34,267 nucleotides of DNA from Bacteroidales bacterium (GCA_021740045.1 JAIPAP010000045.1:1-34267), one strand, 5' to 3'; shown: positions 1 to 8,131, counted from the stretch's first letter. Numbers and translations are program-made. Notes: a model not told the origin generated them from the letters alone.

Positions 1-171
1 AGTACCTGCCATACAAGCCAGCGTATCGCTATCGCCACCCAGTGAAATGGTATTGCGAATAGCATCTTCGAAATCCGTTGATTCCAGAAACGCTATAATT
101 GCTTCGGGGACTGATCCCTGACAGGTTACATCAGAAGAATACCCGGCCTGTAAATAGTAATAAATAATCAC
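1..171 (-). pseudogene. ADP-ribosylglycohydrolase C-terminal remnant (partial)
   Basis: Read on the minus strand, this stretch encodes a C-terminal piece of the ADP-ribosylglycohydrolase (DraG/ARH) family. Visible are TCQGSVPEAI, then FLES-DFEDAIRN and the metal-binding stretch ISLGGDSDTLACMAG, which runs off the left edge. In the family these enzymes remove ADP-ribose from proteins or nucleotides using two magnesium ions bound partly by the GGDSDT aspartates. An in-frame TAG at 172-174 closes the frame on its 5' side and the DNA beyond is AT-rich and non-coding, so roughly the first two thirds of a normal protein of about 270-300 residues is absent. It is most likely a decayed remnant. A frameshift with the rest lost elsewhere is possible. 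The family call is fairly safe; the pseudogene call rests on the missing N-terminus. Confidence 0.6.
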
Positions 172-232
172 CTATTCGACCAACAATGACACTTCCTCAG
201 TATTTTCATTCGCATATATCAACATATTTATT

Positions 233-240
233 TATATTTG
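233..240 (+). promoter_or_regulatory. Candidate -7 box upstream of the acyl-CoA cluster
   Basis: TATATTTG matches the Bacteroidota -7 consensus TAnnTTTG exactly and lies about 80 bases before the crotonase start in an AT-rich gap. No clear TTG is seen at the expected -33 position, so this is a weak promoter call for the following operon. Confidence 0.35.
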
Positions 241-319
241 TGCATAGATAAATGTATATATGGCGATATTTTTCATATCAAACATTTGTCATACTTACAT
301 TGTTTTAATCGAAACTCAA

Positions 320-1096
320 ATGCGCATGGAATATCAGACACTTCGTTTTGAACAGGACGGCGATGTGGGAACCATTTTCATCAATCGACCCAAAGCAATG
401 AACGCCCTTAACTCGGCCTTTTTTGATGAGATGGAAGCCTTCCTTACCGAGATAGACAAAGGCAATGTAAACATCAGTGTATTGATCATTACCGGTGAAG
501 GCAAGGCTTTTGCTGCCGGCGCCGATATTTCGGAAATGGTAAACATGACCCAAAAGCAGGGTGAAACTTTCTCACAGAAAGGACAACAGGTATTCAATCA
601 TTTCGAAAAACTTGAAACACCTGTAATTGCAGCCATCAATGGCTTTGCGCTTGGTGGCGGCCTGGAATTGGCCATGGCTTGTGATTTCCGCTTTGCCAGT
701 TCCAAAGCCAAATTCGGGCAACCTGAAGTGAACCTGGGATTAATCCCCGGTTATGCAGGAACACAGCGCCTGCCAAGACTTGTCGGTTTGGCTGAAGCAC
801 TTTACATGCTTACCACTGCCGAAATGATTGATAGTCCGGAAGCTTTGCGGATCGGATTGATCCAAAAGATCTATGAGCCTGAAGAACTACTGGATAAGGT
901 TAAGGAAACAGCCCAAACCATTGCGGCTAAAGGCCCGAAAGCGGTTAAGAAGGTTAAAGCCGTTACCCGCTTTGGCGTAAGAAACGACTTTATGGAGGGC
1001 AGTGAAAAAGAATCAAGCGAATTTGGTTCTCTTTTCGAAAACGAAGGTGCCGAAGGCATGCGTGCCTTCCTTGAAAAACGCAAACCCAATTGGTAA
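320..1096 (+). CDS. crt: Enoyl-CoA hydratase / 3-hydroxybutyryl-CoA dehydratase (crotonase)
   Basis: A crotonase-fold hydratase of 258 residues, the usual length for the family. It would interconvert 3-hydroxybutyryl-CoA and crotonyl-CoA in the cytoplasm. The oxyanion-hole segment GEGKAFAAGADISEM and the block NGFALGGGLELAMACDF are present, and both catalytic glutamates of classical enoyl-CoA hydratase can be seen (in GGGLELAM and in FGQPEVNLG). I start at the ATG at 320 (MRMEYQTLRF); the ATG at 326 (MEYQTL) is equally plausible. The frame is open back to 260, but those extra residues (MAIFFISNICHTYIV) are hydrophobic and unlike the family N-terminus. It is the first gene of the cluster and sits 16 bases before the dehydrogenase for the next step. 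Chain-length specificity cannot be read from sequence; the butyrate role is inferred from neighbours. Confidence 0.9.
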   Translation: MRMEYQTLRFEQDGDVGTIFINRPKAMNALNSAFFDEMEAFLTEIDKGNVNISVLIITGEGKAFAAGADISEMVNMTQKQGETFSQKGQQVFNHFEKLETPVIAAINGFALGGGLELAMACDFRFASSKAKFGQPEVNLGLIPGYAGTQRLPRLVGLAEALYMLTTAEMIDSPEALRIGLIQKIYEPEELLDKVKETAQTIAAKGPKAVKKVKAVTRFGVRNDFMEGSEKESSEFGSLFENEGAEGMRAFLEKRKPNW

Positions 1097-1112
1097 TCAA
1101 AAATATTCATCT

Positions 1113-2450
1113 ATGGATTATATAGAACGACTTGAAAATGTATCGGTACTGGGCGCTGCCGGGAAAATGGGCAGTGGCATACTGTTGCTGGCAGCCCTTG
1201 AGCTTACCGATCAAAGCCTTCAACCGGAAAACAAGAAAAAGGCATTTACCCTCAATGCCATTGATGTTTCGCATCCGGCTTTGGAAGGTTTGATCAAATA
1301 TGTAAAAACACAGGCCATTAAAAGAGGGGAAAAACGCATTGTGGAGCTCAGGAAATTATACGCCGGGCGCGATGACCTGATCGAAAATACCGACATCATC
1401 CATCAATACGCCGATGATGTAGCCGGTAAAATAAAGCCCACCACAAGGATAGAAGCTGCCTATGAGTCGAAGCTGATCTTTGAAGCTGTTAGTGAAGACC
1501 CTCAGCTCAAGGAGAAGCTTCTTTCACAAATAAAGGAAAATAACGGCAAGGCTCCGTGGTTCTTTACCAACACCTCATCCATTCCCATACAGGAAATTAA
1601 TCAGAAGGCCGGGCTCGATGGTCACATCATCGGTTTCCATTTCTACAATCCGCCTGCTATCCAAAAGCTGGTGGAAGTCATTAAAGCAAAAGACACCAAA
1701 GATGAACTGCATGATTTTGCCCTTGAATATGCCAAGCGCTTAAAGAAAGTGGTGGTTCCCTCCAATGACATCCCCGGCTTTATTGGCAATGGTCATTTTA
1801 TGCGCGATGCCTTATTTGGTATTCAGATGGCCGAAGAGCTTTCCGGTGAGATGTCATTACCTCAGTCAATTTATGCCATCGATAAAGTCACCAGAGATTT
1901 CCTGATCCGACCGATGGGCATATTCCAGTTGATTGATTATGTAGGATTGGATGTTGTTCAGTTCATTCTTACGGTGATGCGCGAGCGCCTCGATGATCCA
2001 AGCCTGAAGAGTGAGCTGCTCGATAAACTGGCCGATGCCGGTGTAAAGGGTGGCCAATATTCGAACGGAAGCCAGAAAGACGGCTTTTTCCAATATGAAA
2101 AAGGGAAGCCCGTTGCAGTTATCAACCCCGATAACCAGCAATATCAAAAGCTCGATGAATTTGCCAAAGACGTTGATGAAAAAGTAGGAACTCCACCTGC
2201 ATCGGCAATACCATGGAAGAAGGCCATTAAAGACCCTGAAAGTGAAAGCAAGATCAAGACCTATTTCCAGGAACTCAAATCGGCCGACACGCTGGGCGCC
2301 CGACTGGCAATAAAATACGCCAAAAACTCACGCGATATTGGCTTGAAGCTAGTTGAAGATAATGTAGCCAGCCATGATGATGACGTCAATACCGTGTTAA
2401 AAACAGGCTTTTTCCATGCCTATGGTCCTGTAAATGATTTTGTAACCTAA
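1113..2450 (+). CDS. 3-hydroxyacyl-CoA dehydrogenase (3-hydroxybutyryl-CoA dehydrogenase type)
   Basis: NAD(P)-dependent dehydrogenase interconverting acetoacetyl-CoA and 3-hydroxybutyryl-CoA. The Rossmann loop is near the N-terminus (VSVLGAAGKMGSGI), followed by TNTSSIPIQEI and GFHFYNPPAIQKLVEVI, the segment around the catalytic His of the family. The C-terminal dimerisation domain begins near PGFIGNG and contains RPMGIFQLIDYVGLDVV. The start is set at ATG 1113 (MDYIERLENVSV) because it places the nucleotide-binding loop at the usual distance; the longer open frame overlaps crt. At 445 residues it is clearly longer than the roughly 280-residue clostridial Hbd. The extra C-terminal part, about 120 residues, holds no motif I recognise. 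The next gene starts 12 bases downstream, so the two are almost certainly co-transcribed. Confidence 0.88.
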   Translation: MDYIERLENVSVLGAAGKMGSGILLLAALELTDQSLQPENKKKAFTLNAIDVSHPALEGLIKYVKTQAIKRGEKRIVELRKLYAGRDDLIENTDIIHQYADDVAGKIKPTTRIEAAYESKLIFEAVSEDPQLKEKLLSQIKENNGKAPWFFTNTSSIPIQEINQKAGLDGHIIGFHFYNPPAIQKLVEVIKAKDTKDELHDFALEYAKRLKKVVVPSNDIPGFIGNGHFMRDALFGIQMAEELSGEMSLPQSIYAIDKVTRDFLIRPMGIFQLIDYVGLDVVQFILTVMRERLDDPSLKSELLDKLADAGVKGGQYSNGSQKDGFFQYEKGKPVAVINPDNQQYQKLDEFAKDVDEKVGTPPASAIPWKKAIKDPESESKIKTYFQELKSADTLGARLAIKYAKNSRDIGLKLVEDNVASHDDDVNTVLKTGFFHAYGPVNDFVT

Positions 2451-2462
2451 AAAAAGATCACC

Positions 2463-3710
2463 ATGAGCAAGCTCAGAAAAAAAGTATATATGACCGCCGG
2501 TAATAACACCATATCGCTGGGAACCGGCCGCAAGGAATTCAATCCGAAAAAAGCACGTCCGGGAATTGAGCACTACCTCAAAGAAGCCGGACAAGCAACC
2601 ATAAAGCAACTTGGAGGAGCCAATAATATCGACGAAGGAGTTGTCGGTAATTTTATGGCTTCGCGCTACAACAAACAGGGACACTTGGGTGCTTTTATGC
2701 CCATGATTGATGAAGGCATGAAATATAAGCCCAGTTACCGGGTTGAAGCGGCCTGTGCATCGGGTGGAATGTCATTACTCACCGGCATTCGCTCAGTCCT
2801 TTCAGAAAGTGCCGAAACGGTGCTTTCGATGGGTGTGGAAGTACAAAATGCCGTAAAAGCCGTGTATGGCGCCGATATTCTGGCCGGTGCCGGATGGTAC
2901 CAAAAGCGGAAGAACGGACATGCGCACTTTTTCCCCGGGCAGTTCAGTGACCGGGCCGGAGCCTATTATGAAAAATTCGACCGGGAAAAAACCCGCAAAG
3001 CCTTTGCCCGGTGGTATAAGAATGCCATTGAGAATGCCCGCCTCTGCCCTACGGCGCAGGAATACCACAACACTCATCCCGACCCCGAAAAGCTGGCATT
3101 AGGGACTGAACCCAACCCCAAAGTCTTCACACCCCATCTAAGCGTTCTGGATTGCTCCAAGGTGTCTGATGGAGCCTCTGCCATTGGCATCCTCTCCGAA
3201 GAGGGCCTGAAGCGCTCGGGTATCAGCAAGGATCAGGCAGTGGAAATTGCAGGATATGGTCATGCCGTGGAGGATGTCACCATCGATCCGCCTGAACCCA
3301 CCCGGTTGGACACCATGCGAAAAGCCATTGAAAAGGCCTTTGAAAGCGCCGGTATCACCAAGGACGACCTGGCTACGGTTGAAATACACGATTGTTTTTC
3401 CATTGCCGCTGTTCTCGGTATTGAGGCATTGGGCTTTGCCGAATACGGTAAAGGAGCCGACTTTATCCTCGAAGGCCATACCGCCCGCGACGGTAAAGTT
3501 CCTTTTAACACCACCGGTGGATTACCGGGCTGGGGCCATCCCACCGGAGCTACCGGCGTGCACATGGCTGTAACCATATGGGAACAATTGACCGGAAATG
3601 CCGGGGATGCTCAAATTAAAATACCCTCCGACCGCCCCTATGGAATGTCGATCAACATGGGCGGCGATGATAAAACGGTTTTTGCAGTTGTTTATAAAAA
3701 AGCCGAATAA
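2463..3710 (+). CDS. Thiolase, SCP-x-like acetyl-CoA acetyltransferase
   Basis: A 415-residue thiolase-fold enzyme expected to condense two acetyl-CoA to acetoacetyl-CoA or to run the reverse. The nucleophilic cysteine is in VEAACASGG (Cys98). The C-terminal half has EIHDCFSIAAVLGIEALG and GGLPGWGHPTGATG, carrying the second Cys and the catalytic His. The HDCF motif and overall pattern fit the SCP-x/SCP2 thiolase branch rather than classical ThlA/AtoB, which has the active-site cysteine in a different setting and a C-terminal CxGGG motif. The position directly after the 3-hydroxyacyl-CoA dehydrogenase supports a role in the same pathway. The stop codon is 16 bases before the next gene. The family is secure; direction of catalysis and chain length are inferred. 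Confidence 0.85.
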   Translation: MSKLRKKVYMTAGNNTISLGTGRKEFNPKKARPGIEHYLKEAGQATIKQLGGANNIDEGVVGNFMASRYNKQGHLGAFMPMIDEGMKYKPSYRVEAACASGGMSLLTGIRSVLSESAETVLSMGVEVQNAVKAVYGADILAGAGWYQKRKNGHAHFFPGQFSDRAGAYYEKFDREKTRKAFARWYKNAIENARLCPTAQEYHNTHPDPEKLALGTEPNPKVFTPHLSVLDCSKVSDGASAIGILSEEGLKRSGISKDQAVEIAGYGHAVEDVTIDPPEPTRLDTMRKAIEKAFESAGITKDDLATVEIHDCFSIAAVLGIEALGFAEYGKGADFILEGHTARDGKVPFNTTGGLPGWGHPTGATGVHMAVTIWEQLTGNAGDAQIKIPSDRPYGMSINMGGDDKTVFAVVYKKAE

Positions 3711-3717
3711 AAGGAGG
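3711..3717 (+). promoter_or_regulatory. Strong Shine-Dalgarno site before the OYE gene
   Basis: AAGGAGG lies nine bases before the ATG at 3727. It fixes that ATG as the start, although the frame is open back to 3598 inside the thiolase gene. Such a strong site stands out in this window, where most genes have none. Confidence 0.7.
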
Positions 3718-3726
3718 GACAAAGGG

Positions 3727-4845
3727 ATGAACCAAAGCCCAAAGGAAAACCTGTTACTTTCTTCATATCAACTCGGATCTTACAAACTAAAAAACAGGGT
3801 GATCATGGCCCCGCTTACAAGGCGTCGTGCAGGCGACTGCAATGCCCCCACCGGTATGAACGTGGAATATTACCGGCAGCGTTCCAGCGCCGGATTGATC
3901 ATTGCCGAAGCCACCCAAATTTCCAAACAAGCCCAGGGTTATCCGCATACGCCGGGCATTTACAATTCGCAGCAAATTGAAGGTTGGAAAAAGGTTACCG
4001 AAGAAGTCCATAAGAACAATGGGCTAATCTTCCTTCAGTTGTGGCATGTTGGGCGTGTTTCTCATCCCGACATACAGGAAGATGGAAAGTTGCCGGTAGC
4101 GCCATCAGCAATAAGGGCTGATGCCGATGTAGCCACTTATGAGGGACGCAAGCCAATGGTAACACCTCATGCCTTGTCCAAAGACGAAATCGAAGCGATT
4201 CTCCGGGATTATCATCAGGCTGCTAAAAACGCTATGGAAGCCGGTTTTGACGGAGTGGAAATCCATGGGGCCAATGCCTACCTGATCGATCAGTTCCTGC
4301 ATGATGCTTCCAATAAGCGTGAGGATGAATACGGGGGAAGCATTGAAAACCGAAGCCGATTTCTCTTTGAAGTATTGGAAACTGTATTGGATGTGTGGGA
4401 CAGGCAAAAGATAGGCATTCGCCTTTCACCAAGCGGCACCAAATACGGCATGGATGATTCCGATCCGGTTAAACTTTATGATCATGTGGTTAAACGCTTG
4501 AATGAATATAATCTGGCCTATCTCCACCTGCTGGAACCATTGTCATCGTTGGAAAATTACCCGCATATGCTTAGGGAAGTCTCTTCACATTTCAGGAAGA
4601 TATACGAAGGAACATTGATGACCAATGGTGGTTTTACCAAAGAATCAGCCAATAAAGCCTTGCATAAAGGTTATGCGGATCTGGTTTCATTCGGAAGAGC
4701 ATTTATTGCCAACCCTGATCTGCCGGAACGCTTTGCTACCGATCATCCCCTTAACGACTGGAACAAGGACACCTTTTACACAAGAGGCCCCGAGGGCTAT
4801 GTGGATTATCCCTTTATGAAAAAGAAATCAATAATCAACCAATAA
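3727..4845 (+). CDS. NADH:flavin oxidoreductase, Old Yellow Enzyme family
   Basis: A 372-residue FMN-dependent TIM-barrel enzyme of the Old Yellow Enzyme/NemA class, which reduces activated C=C bonds with NAD(P)H. Family hallmarks are RVIMAPLTRRRAG near the N-terminus, LQLWHVGRVSHP, the HxxN substrate-binding pair in EIHGANAYLIDQFL, the loop REDEYGGSIENRSRFLFEVL, and the FMN-phosphate region TNGGFTKESA with LVSFGRAFIANPDLPER. No Fe-S or extra FAD domain follows, so it is the short OYE form, not the 2,4-dienoyl-CoA reductase form. It is sandwiched between the thiolase and the acyl-CoA dehydrogenase and read in the same direction, suggesting a link to acyl-CoA or enone metabolism. The true substrate is unknown. 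Confidence 0.87.
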   Translation: MNQSPKENLLLSSYQLGSYKLKNRVIMAPLTRRRAGDCNAPTGMNVEYYRQRSSAGLIIAEATQISKQAQGYPHTPGIYNSQQIEGWKKVTEEVHKNNGLIFLQLWHVGRVSHPDIQEDGKLPVAPSAIRADADVATYEGRKPMVTPHALSKDEIEAILRDYHQAAKNAMEAGFDGVEIHGANAYLIDQFLHDASNKREDEYGGSIENRSRFLFEVLETVLDVWDRQKIGIRLSPSGTKYGMDDSDPVKLYDHVVKRLNEYNLAYLHLLEPLSSLENYPHMLREVSSHFRKIYEGTLMTNGGFTKESANKALHKGYADLVSFGRAFIANPDLPERFATDHPLNDWNKDTFYTRGPEGYVDYPFMKKKSIINQ

Positions 4846-4865
4846 TAACCAAAAACACCATAAGC

Positions 4866-6008
4866 ATGAATTTTGAATTAACCGAAGAACAACAAATGAT
4901 CCAGCAAGCCGCCCGCGATTTTGCCCAGCGTGAACTGATAAAGGATGTGATCGAGCGTGATACCAAAGCTGAATATCCCACCGAACATGTAAAAAAACTG
5001 GCCGAGCTGGGCTTTCTGGGCATGCTTGTAAGCGAGGACTACGATGGTGGTGGTATGGACACCATCTCTTATGTTCTGGCCATGGAAGAGATCTCCAAGG
5101 TGGATTCTTCCGTTTCCGTCATCATGTCGGTGAATAATTCGCTGGTATGCTACGGCATTGAAGCTTTCGGTACCGAAGAACAAAAGGAAAAATACTTGAA
5201 GCCTTTGGCTCGCGGGGACAAAATCGGGGCATTTTTGCTATCGGAGCCCGAGGCAGGCTCGGATGCCACCATGCAACGGACTACCGCCGAAGACAAAGGT
5301 GATCATTACCTCCTGAATGGAACCAAGAATTGGATCACCAACGGTGGCACCGGCTCCATTTACCTGGTAATGGCCCAAACCCATCCCGAAAAGAAACATA
5401 AGGGCATTAATACGTTTATTGTTGAAAAAGGCACCCCCGGAGTTACCATTGGCCCACACGAGGATAAAATGGGCATGCGCAGTTCCGATACCCACTCAAT
5501 AATGTTTAATGATGTTAAAGTTCCTAAGGAAAACCGCATCGGTGAAGATGGCTTCGGCTTTAAATTTGCCATGAAAACACTTGATGGAGGTCGCATTGGC
5601 ATTGCTGCCCAGGCACTGGGAATAGCCTCAGGAGCCTATGAACGCGCCCTTCAGTATTCAAAGGAACGCAAGGCGTTTGGAACGGAAATTTCAAATCACC
5701 AGGCCATTGCCTTTAAATTGGCCGAAATGTATACCAACATAGAAGCATCCCGGTACTTTTGCTTAAAAGCCGCCTGGGATAAGGATAATGGTTTACCCTA
5801 TGCCAAATCAAGCGCCATGGCAAAATACTTTGCCTCGGAAACAGCCATGTGGGTAACCACTGAAGCTGTCCAAATCCACGGTGGTTATGGCTATGTGAAG
5901 GAATATCATGTGGAAAGACTGATGCGCGAAGCCAAGCTCACACAGATATACGAAGGAACAACCGAGGTACAGAAACTGGTAATATCCCGTCATATCCTGA
6001 ATGAGTAA
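4866..6008 (+). CDS. bcd: Acyl-CoA dehydrogenase (butyryl-CoA dehydrogenase type)
   Basis: A 380-residue FAD enzyme, standard length for short-chain acyl-CoA dehydrogenases. Seen in order: the N-terminal helical domain from MNFELTEEQQMIQQAARDFA, the FAD/substrate segment AFLLSEPEAGSDA, the middle strand domain with GTKNWITNGGTG, and the C-terminal block IHGGYGYVKEYHVERLMREAKLTQIYEGTTEVQ. The Glu of IYEGTTE is the expected catalytic base. With the EtfBA genes directly after it, it should reduce crotonyl-CoA to butyryl-CoA in butyrate formation or oxidise butyryl-CoA in beta-oxidation. The gene symbol reflects context. Start at ATG 4866 gives the usual family N-terminus. Confidence 0.88.
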   Translation: MNFELTEEQQMIQQAARDFAQRELIKDVIERDTKAEYPTEHVKKLAELGFLGMLVSEDYDGGGMDTISYVLAMEEISKVDSSVSVIMSVNNSLVCYGIEAFGTEEQKEKYLKPLARGDKIGAFLLSEPEAGSDATMQRTTAEDKGDHYLLNGTKNWITNGGTGSIYLVMAQTHPEKKHKGINTFIVEKGTPGVTIGPHEDKMGMRSSDTHSIMFNDVKVPKENRIGEDGFGFKFAMKTLDGGRIGIAAQALGIASGAYERALQYSKERKAFGTEISNHQAIAFKLAEMYTNIEASRYFCLKAAWDKDNGLPYAKSSAMAKYFASETAMWVTTEAVQIHGGYGYVKEYHVERLMREAKLTQIYEGTTEVQKLVISRHILNE

Positions 6009-6028
6009 AAGGCATAAAGCCCCGACAA

Positions 6029-6058
6029 TTGAACATCACATTTGGATTTTACGTTTTG
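6029..6058 (+). promoter_or_regulatory. Possible internal promoter before etfB
   Basis: TTG at 6029-6031 is followed after 18 bases by TACGTTTTG (6050-6058), close to the Bacteroidota TTG-N19-TAnnTTTG pattern with one extra T. It falls in the only sizeable gap of the cluster (75 bases). Weak call. Confidence 0.28.
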
Positions 6059-6083
6059 ATAGTGCTATAAAAAAAATAATGTT

Positions 6084-6833
6084 ATGAATATTCTTGTATG
6101 TATAAGTAACGTACCCGATACCACCACCAAGGTTAGGTTTAAGGATAATAACACAGCATTCGACGATACGGGCGTTCAGTGGATCATCAACCCCTGGGAT
6201 GAGTTAGCCCTTACCCGCGCCCTTGAATTAAAGGAAAAAAGCAACGGAGCTATCGAAAGCATCACTGTGGCTAATGTTGGCCCCAAGGTAACCGAGCAAA
6301 CCATCCGCAAAGCATTGGCAGTAGGAGCCGACAAAGCTATACGGGTGGACGCCGAACCCAAGGATGCCTCTTATGTGGCCACCCAACTGGCAGAAGTGGT
6401 AAAGAACGGCTCATATGATATCATTATGAACGGCATTGAATCAAGCGACTACAATGGCTCCTCAGTAGGCAGCATGCTTGCCGAATTGCTGGATTATCCT
6501 TCCGTATCATCGGTAACTTCACTGGACATCGAAAATGACGAGGTGAAGTTGGTTCGTGAAATTGCCGGCGGTAAGGAAAGTGTTGAAACCGAATTGCCTT
6601 TTGTGGCCGTTGTACAGAAAGGTATCGCTACAGATCCCCGCATTCCGGCCATGCGTGGCATTATGATGGCCCGGAAGAAGCCCATGGAAGTTCTTCAACC
6701 GGTTGATGCCGAGCCATTGACTGACTTTGTTGAATTCGAGATGCCGGAGCCCAAAGGGGAGTGCAGAATGGTGGAGCCCGGCAATGAAAAAGAACTCATC
6801 GAATTGCTTCACAATGAAGCCAAAGTTATTTAA
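6084..6833 (+). CDS. etfB: Electron transfer flavoprotein subunit beta
   Basis: A 249-residue EtfB/FixA-family protein that pairs with the alpha subunit encoded next. It would hold AMP or a second FAD and pass electrons to or from the acyl-CoA dehydrogenase upstream. The N-terminus MNILVCISNVPDTT, the stretch INPWDELALTRALELKE, the repeated ALAVGADKAIRV and the C-terminal RIPAMRGIMMARKKP are typical. At the nucleotide-binding loop the protein reads NGIESSDYNGSSVG, where common and bifurcating forms have a GxQAxDxD-type sequence. It therefore belongs to a divergent branch, and electron bifurcation cannot be claimed from motifs. It lies 75 bases after the dehydrogenase and 18 before etfA. Confidence 0.87.
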   Translation: MNILVCISNVPDTTTKVRFKDNNTAFDDTGVQWIINPWDELALTRALELKEKSNGAIESITVANVGPKVTEQTIRKALAVGADKAIRVDAEPKDASYVATQLAEVVKNGSYDIIMNGIESSDYNGSSVGSMLAELLDYPSVSSVTSLDIENDEVKLVREIAGGKESVETELPFVAVVQKGIATDPRIPAMRGIMMARKKPMEVLQPVDAEPLTDFVEFEMPEPKGECRMVEPGNEKELIELLHNEAKVI

Positions 6834-6851
6834 TCCGAAAACCGAAAAATT

Positions 6852-7823
6852 ATGTCAGTACTTGTATATAACCAGAATTGGGACGGAAAATTCAAAAAGG
6901 CCAGTTATGAGATCCTTTCCTATGCCCGCGAAGTTGCCGATCACATGGGAACAGAGGTAACCGCCCTATCCATTGGCAATGTGGAGGAAGATGAACTGAA
7001 AAAGCTGGCCATTTATGGTGCCGATAAGATTCTTTCGGCCGATGATGAACGCTTGGCAGGTCTCGAAAACCAGGCCTTCTCATCCATAATCGCCCAGGCT
7101 GCCGAACAGGAGAATGCATCCGTTGTGATCTTTGCTAACGACTTCACCGGAAAGGCCATAGCTCCTCGTGTTTCGATTAAGCTTAAAGCCGGTTTGGTAC
7201 CGGGGGTTGTAGATGTTCCCTCTTCCTATGATCCGCTTAAAGTAAAGAAGAAAGCCTTTTCCGGAAAGGCCTACGCCCATGTTGAGGTGAAAACACCGGT
7301 ACGGATCATCGCCCTCGAAGGAAACAGCTTTGGGGTAAGTGAGAACCGTAAAGAAGGGGTAGTTGAAACTTTCCACCCTGAGTTGCGTGATGAAGATTTC
7401 CGCACCAAGGTAACGGATGTAAATAAAGTAACCGATAAAATATTGCTCACCGATGCCGATATTGTTGTTTCGGGGGGCAGGGGAATGAAAGGACCCGAAA
7501 ACTGGCAACCTCTTGAAGAGCTGGCCAACTTACTCGGTGGAGCAACAGCTTGTTCGCGCCCGGTTTCCGACGAAGGCTGGCGACCCGACGAAGAGCATGT
7601 GGGCCAAACCGGAAAGATCATTGCACCTGATCTTTACATTGCATTAGGCATATCCGGAGCCATTCAGCACCTGGCCGGAGTAAGCGGCTCTAAAGTGATC
7701 GTTGCCGTAAACAAGGATGAAGAAGCGCCCATATTTCAGGCTGCCGATTACGGTGTAGTGGGTGATTTGAAGGAAGTCATGCCCAATTTAATTTCTGCGA
7801 TTAAAGAATTTAAGAAAGAATAG
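6852..7823 (+). CDS. etfA: Electron transfer flavoprotein subunit alpha
   Basis: A 323-residue EtfA/FixB-family subunit. The N-terminal alpha/beta domain starts MSVLVYNQNWDGKF. The C-terminal FAD-binding domain shows the family signature from about residue 205 on: DIVVSGGRGMKGPENW, the segment GGATACSRPVSDEGW, VGQTGKIIAPDLYIALGISG with IQHLAG, and VAVNKDEEAPIF followed by ADYGVVGDL. It carries the FAD that exchanges electrons with the acyl-CoA dehydrogenase. It is the last gene of the cluster and is followed by a clear intrinsic terminator 31 bases after its stop codon, which marks the end of the transcription unit. Confidence 0.9.
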   Translation: MSVLVYNQNWDGKFKKASYEILSYAREVADHMGTEVTALSIGNVEEDELKKLAIYGADKILSADDERLAGLENQAFSSIIAQAAEQENASVVIFANDFTGKAIAPRVSIKLKAGLVPGVVDVPSSYDPLKVKKKAFSGKAYAHVEVKTPVRIIALEGNSFGVSENRKEGVVETFHPELRDEDFRTKVTDVNKVTDKILLTDADIVVSGGRGMKGPENWQPLEELANLLGGATACSRPVSDEGWRPDEEHVGQTGKIIAPDLYIALGISGAIQHLAGVSGSKVIVAVNKDEEAPIFQAADYGVVGDLKEVMPNLISAIKEFKKE

Positions 7824-7854
7824 TTCTTCTTAGCTTTTGACATATTAGCTCTTG

Positions 7855-7880
7855 AAAAGCCGGTGTAAGCCGGCTTTTTT
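7855..7880 (+). terminator. Intrinsic terminator after etfA
   Basis: Nine-base stem AAAAGCCGG / CCGGCTTTT with a six-base loop (TGTAAG), running into TTTTTT. It ends the acyl-CoA gene cluster. Confidence 0.85.
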
Positions 7881-7988
7881 AATATAGAATCTTTTAAGTT
7901 GTTCGTGTAAATTAACGGACTATAATTAGGATGTAAGGGGCATCAGGATAGCGGCCGTGTGGTTTTATCATAAATAAATCTCAAATTG

Positions 7989-8023
7989 AAAATGAAAAAT
8001 CACTGCCCAACTTGACAGTGATT
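7989..8023 (-). terminator. Intrinsic terminator of tRNA-Arg copy 1
   Basis: On the minus strand AATCACTG and CAGTGATT form an eight-base stem with a ten-base loop, followed by TTTTC. It sits just downstream of the tRNA at 8035-8131. A near-identical copy follows the second tRNA at 8162-8196, showing that the terminator was duplicated with the tRNA. Confidence 0.65.
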
Positions 8024-8034
8024 CATATACCATT

Positions 8035-8131
8035 TGGTGACTCCGGAGGGACTCGAACCCCCAACCTTCAGAACCGGAATCTGACATTCCCTGCCAGCCG
8101 GCAGGCTGGTATCCAGTTGAACTACGGAGCC
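8035..8131 (-). tRNA. tRNA-Arg(CCG) copy with a 20-nt palindrome in the D-loop
   Basis: The minus strand reads a full tRNA-Arg: acceptor GGCTCCG pairs with CGGAGTC, the anticodon arm is TCAGA-TTCCGGT-TCTGA (anticodon CCG), the T-arm contains GGTTCGAGTCC, and CCA is encoded. Compared with the intact copy at 8208-8284 the only difference in the body is 20 extra bases, CCAGCCTGCCGGCTGGCAGG, placed between GGATA of the D-loop and GAAT of the D-stem. This makes it 97 bases instead of 77. The insert can fold on itself and would extend the D-arm as a hairpin. Whether the RNA is processed and charged is unknown; it could be a pseudogene. Confidence 0.7.
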
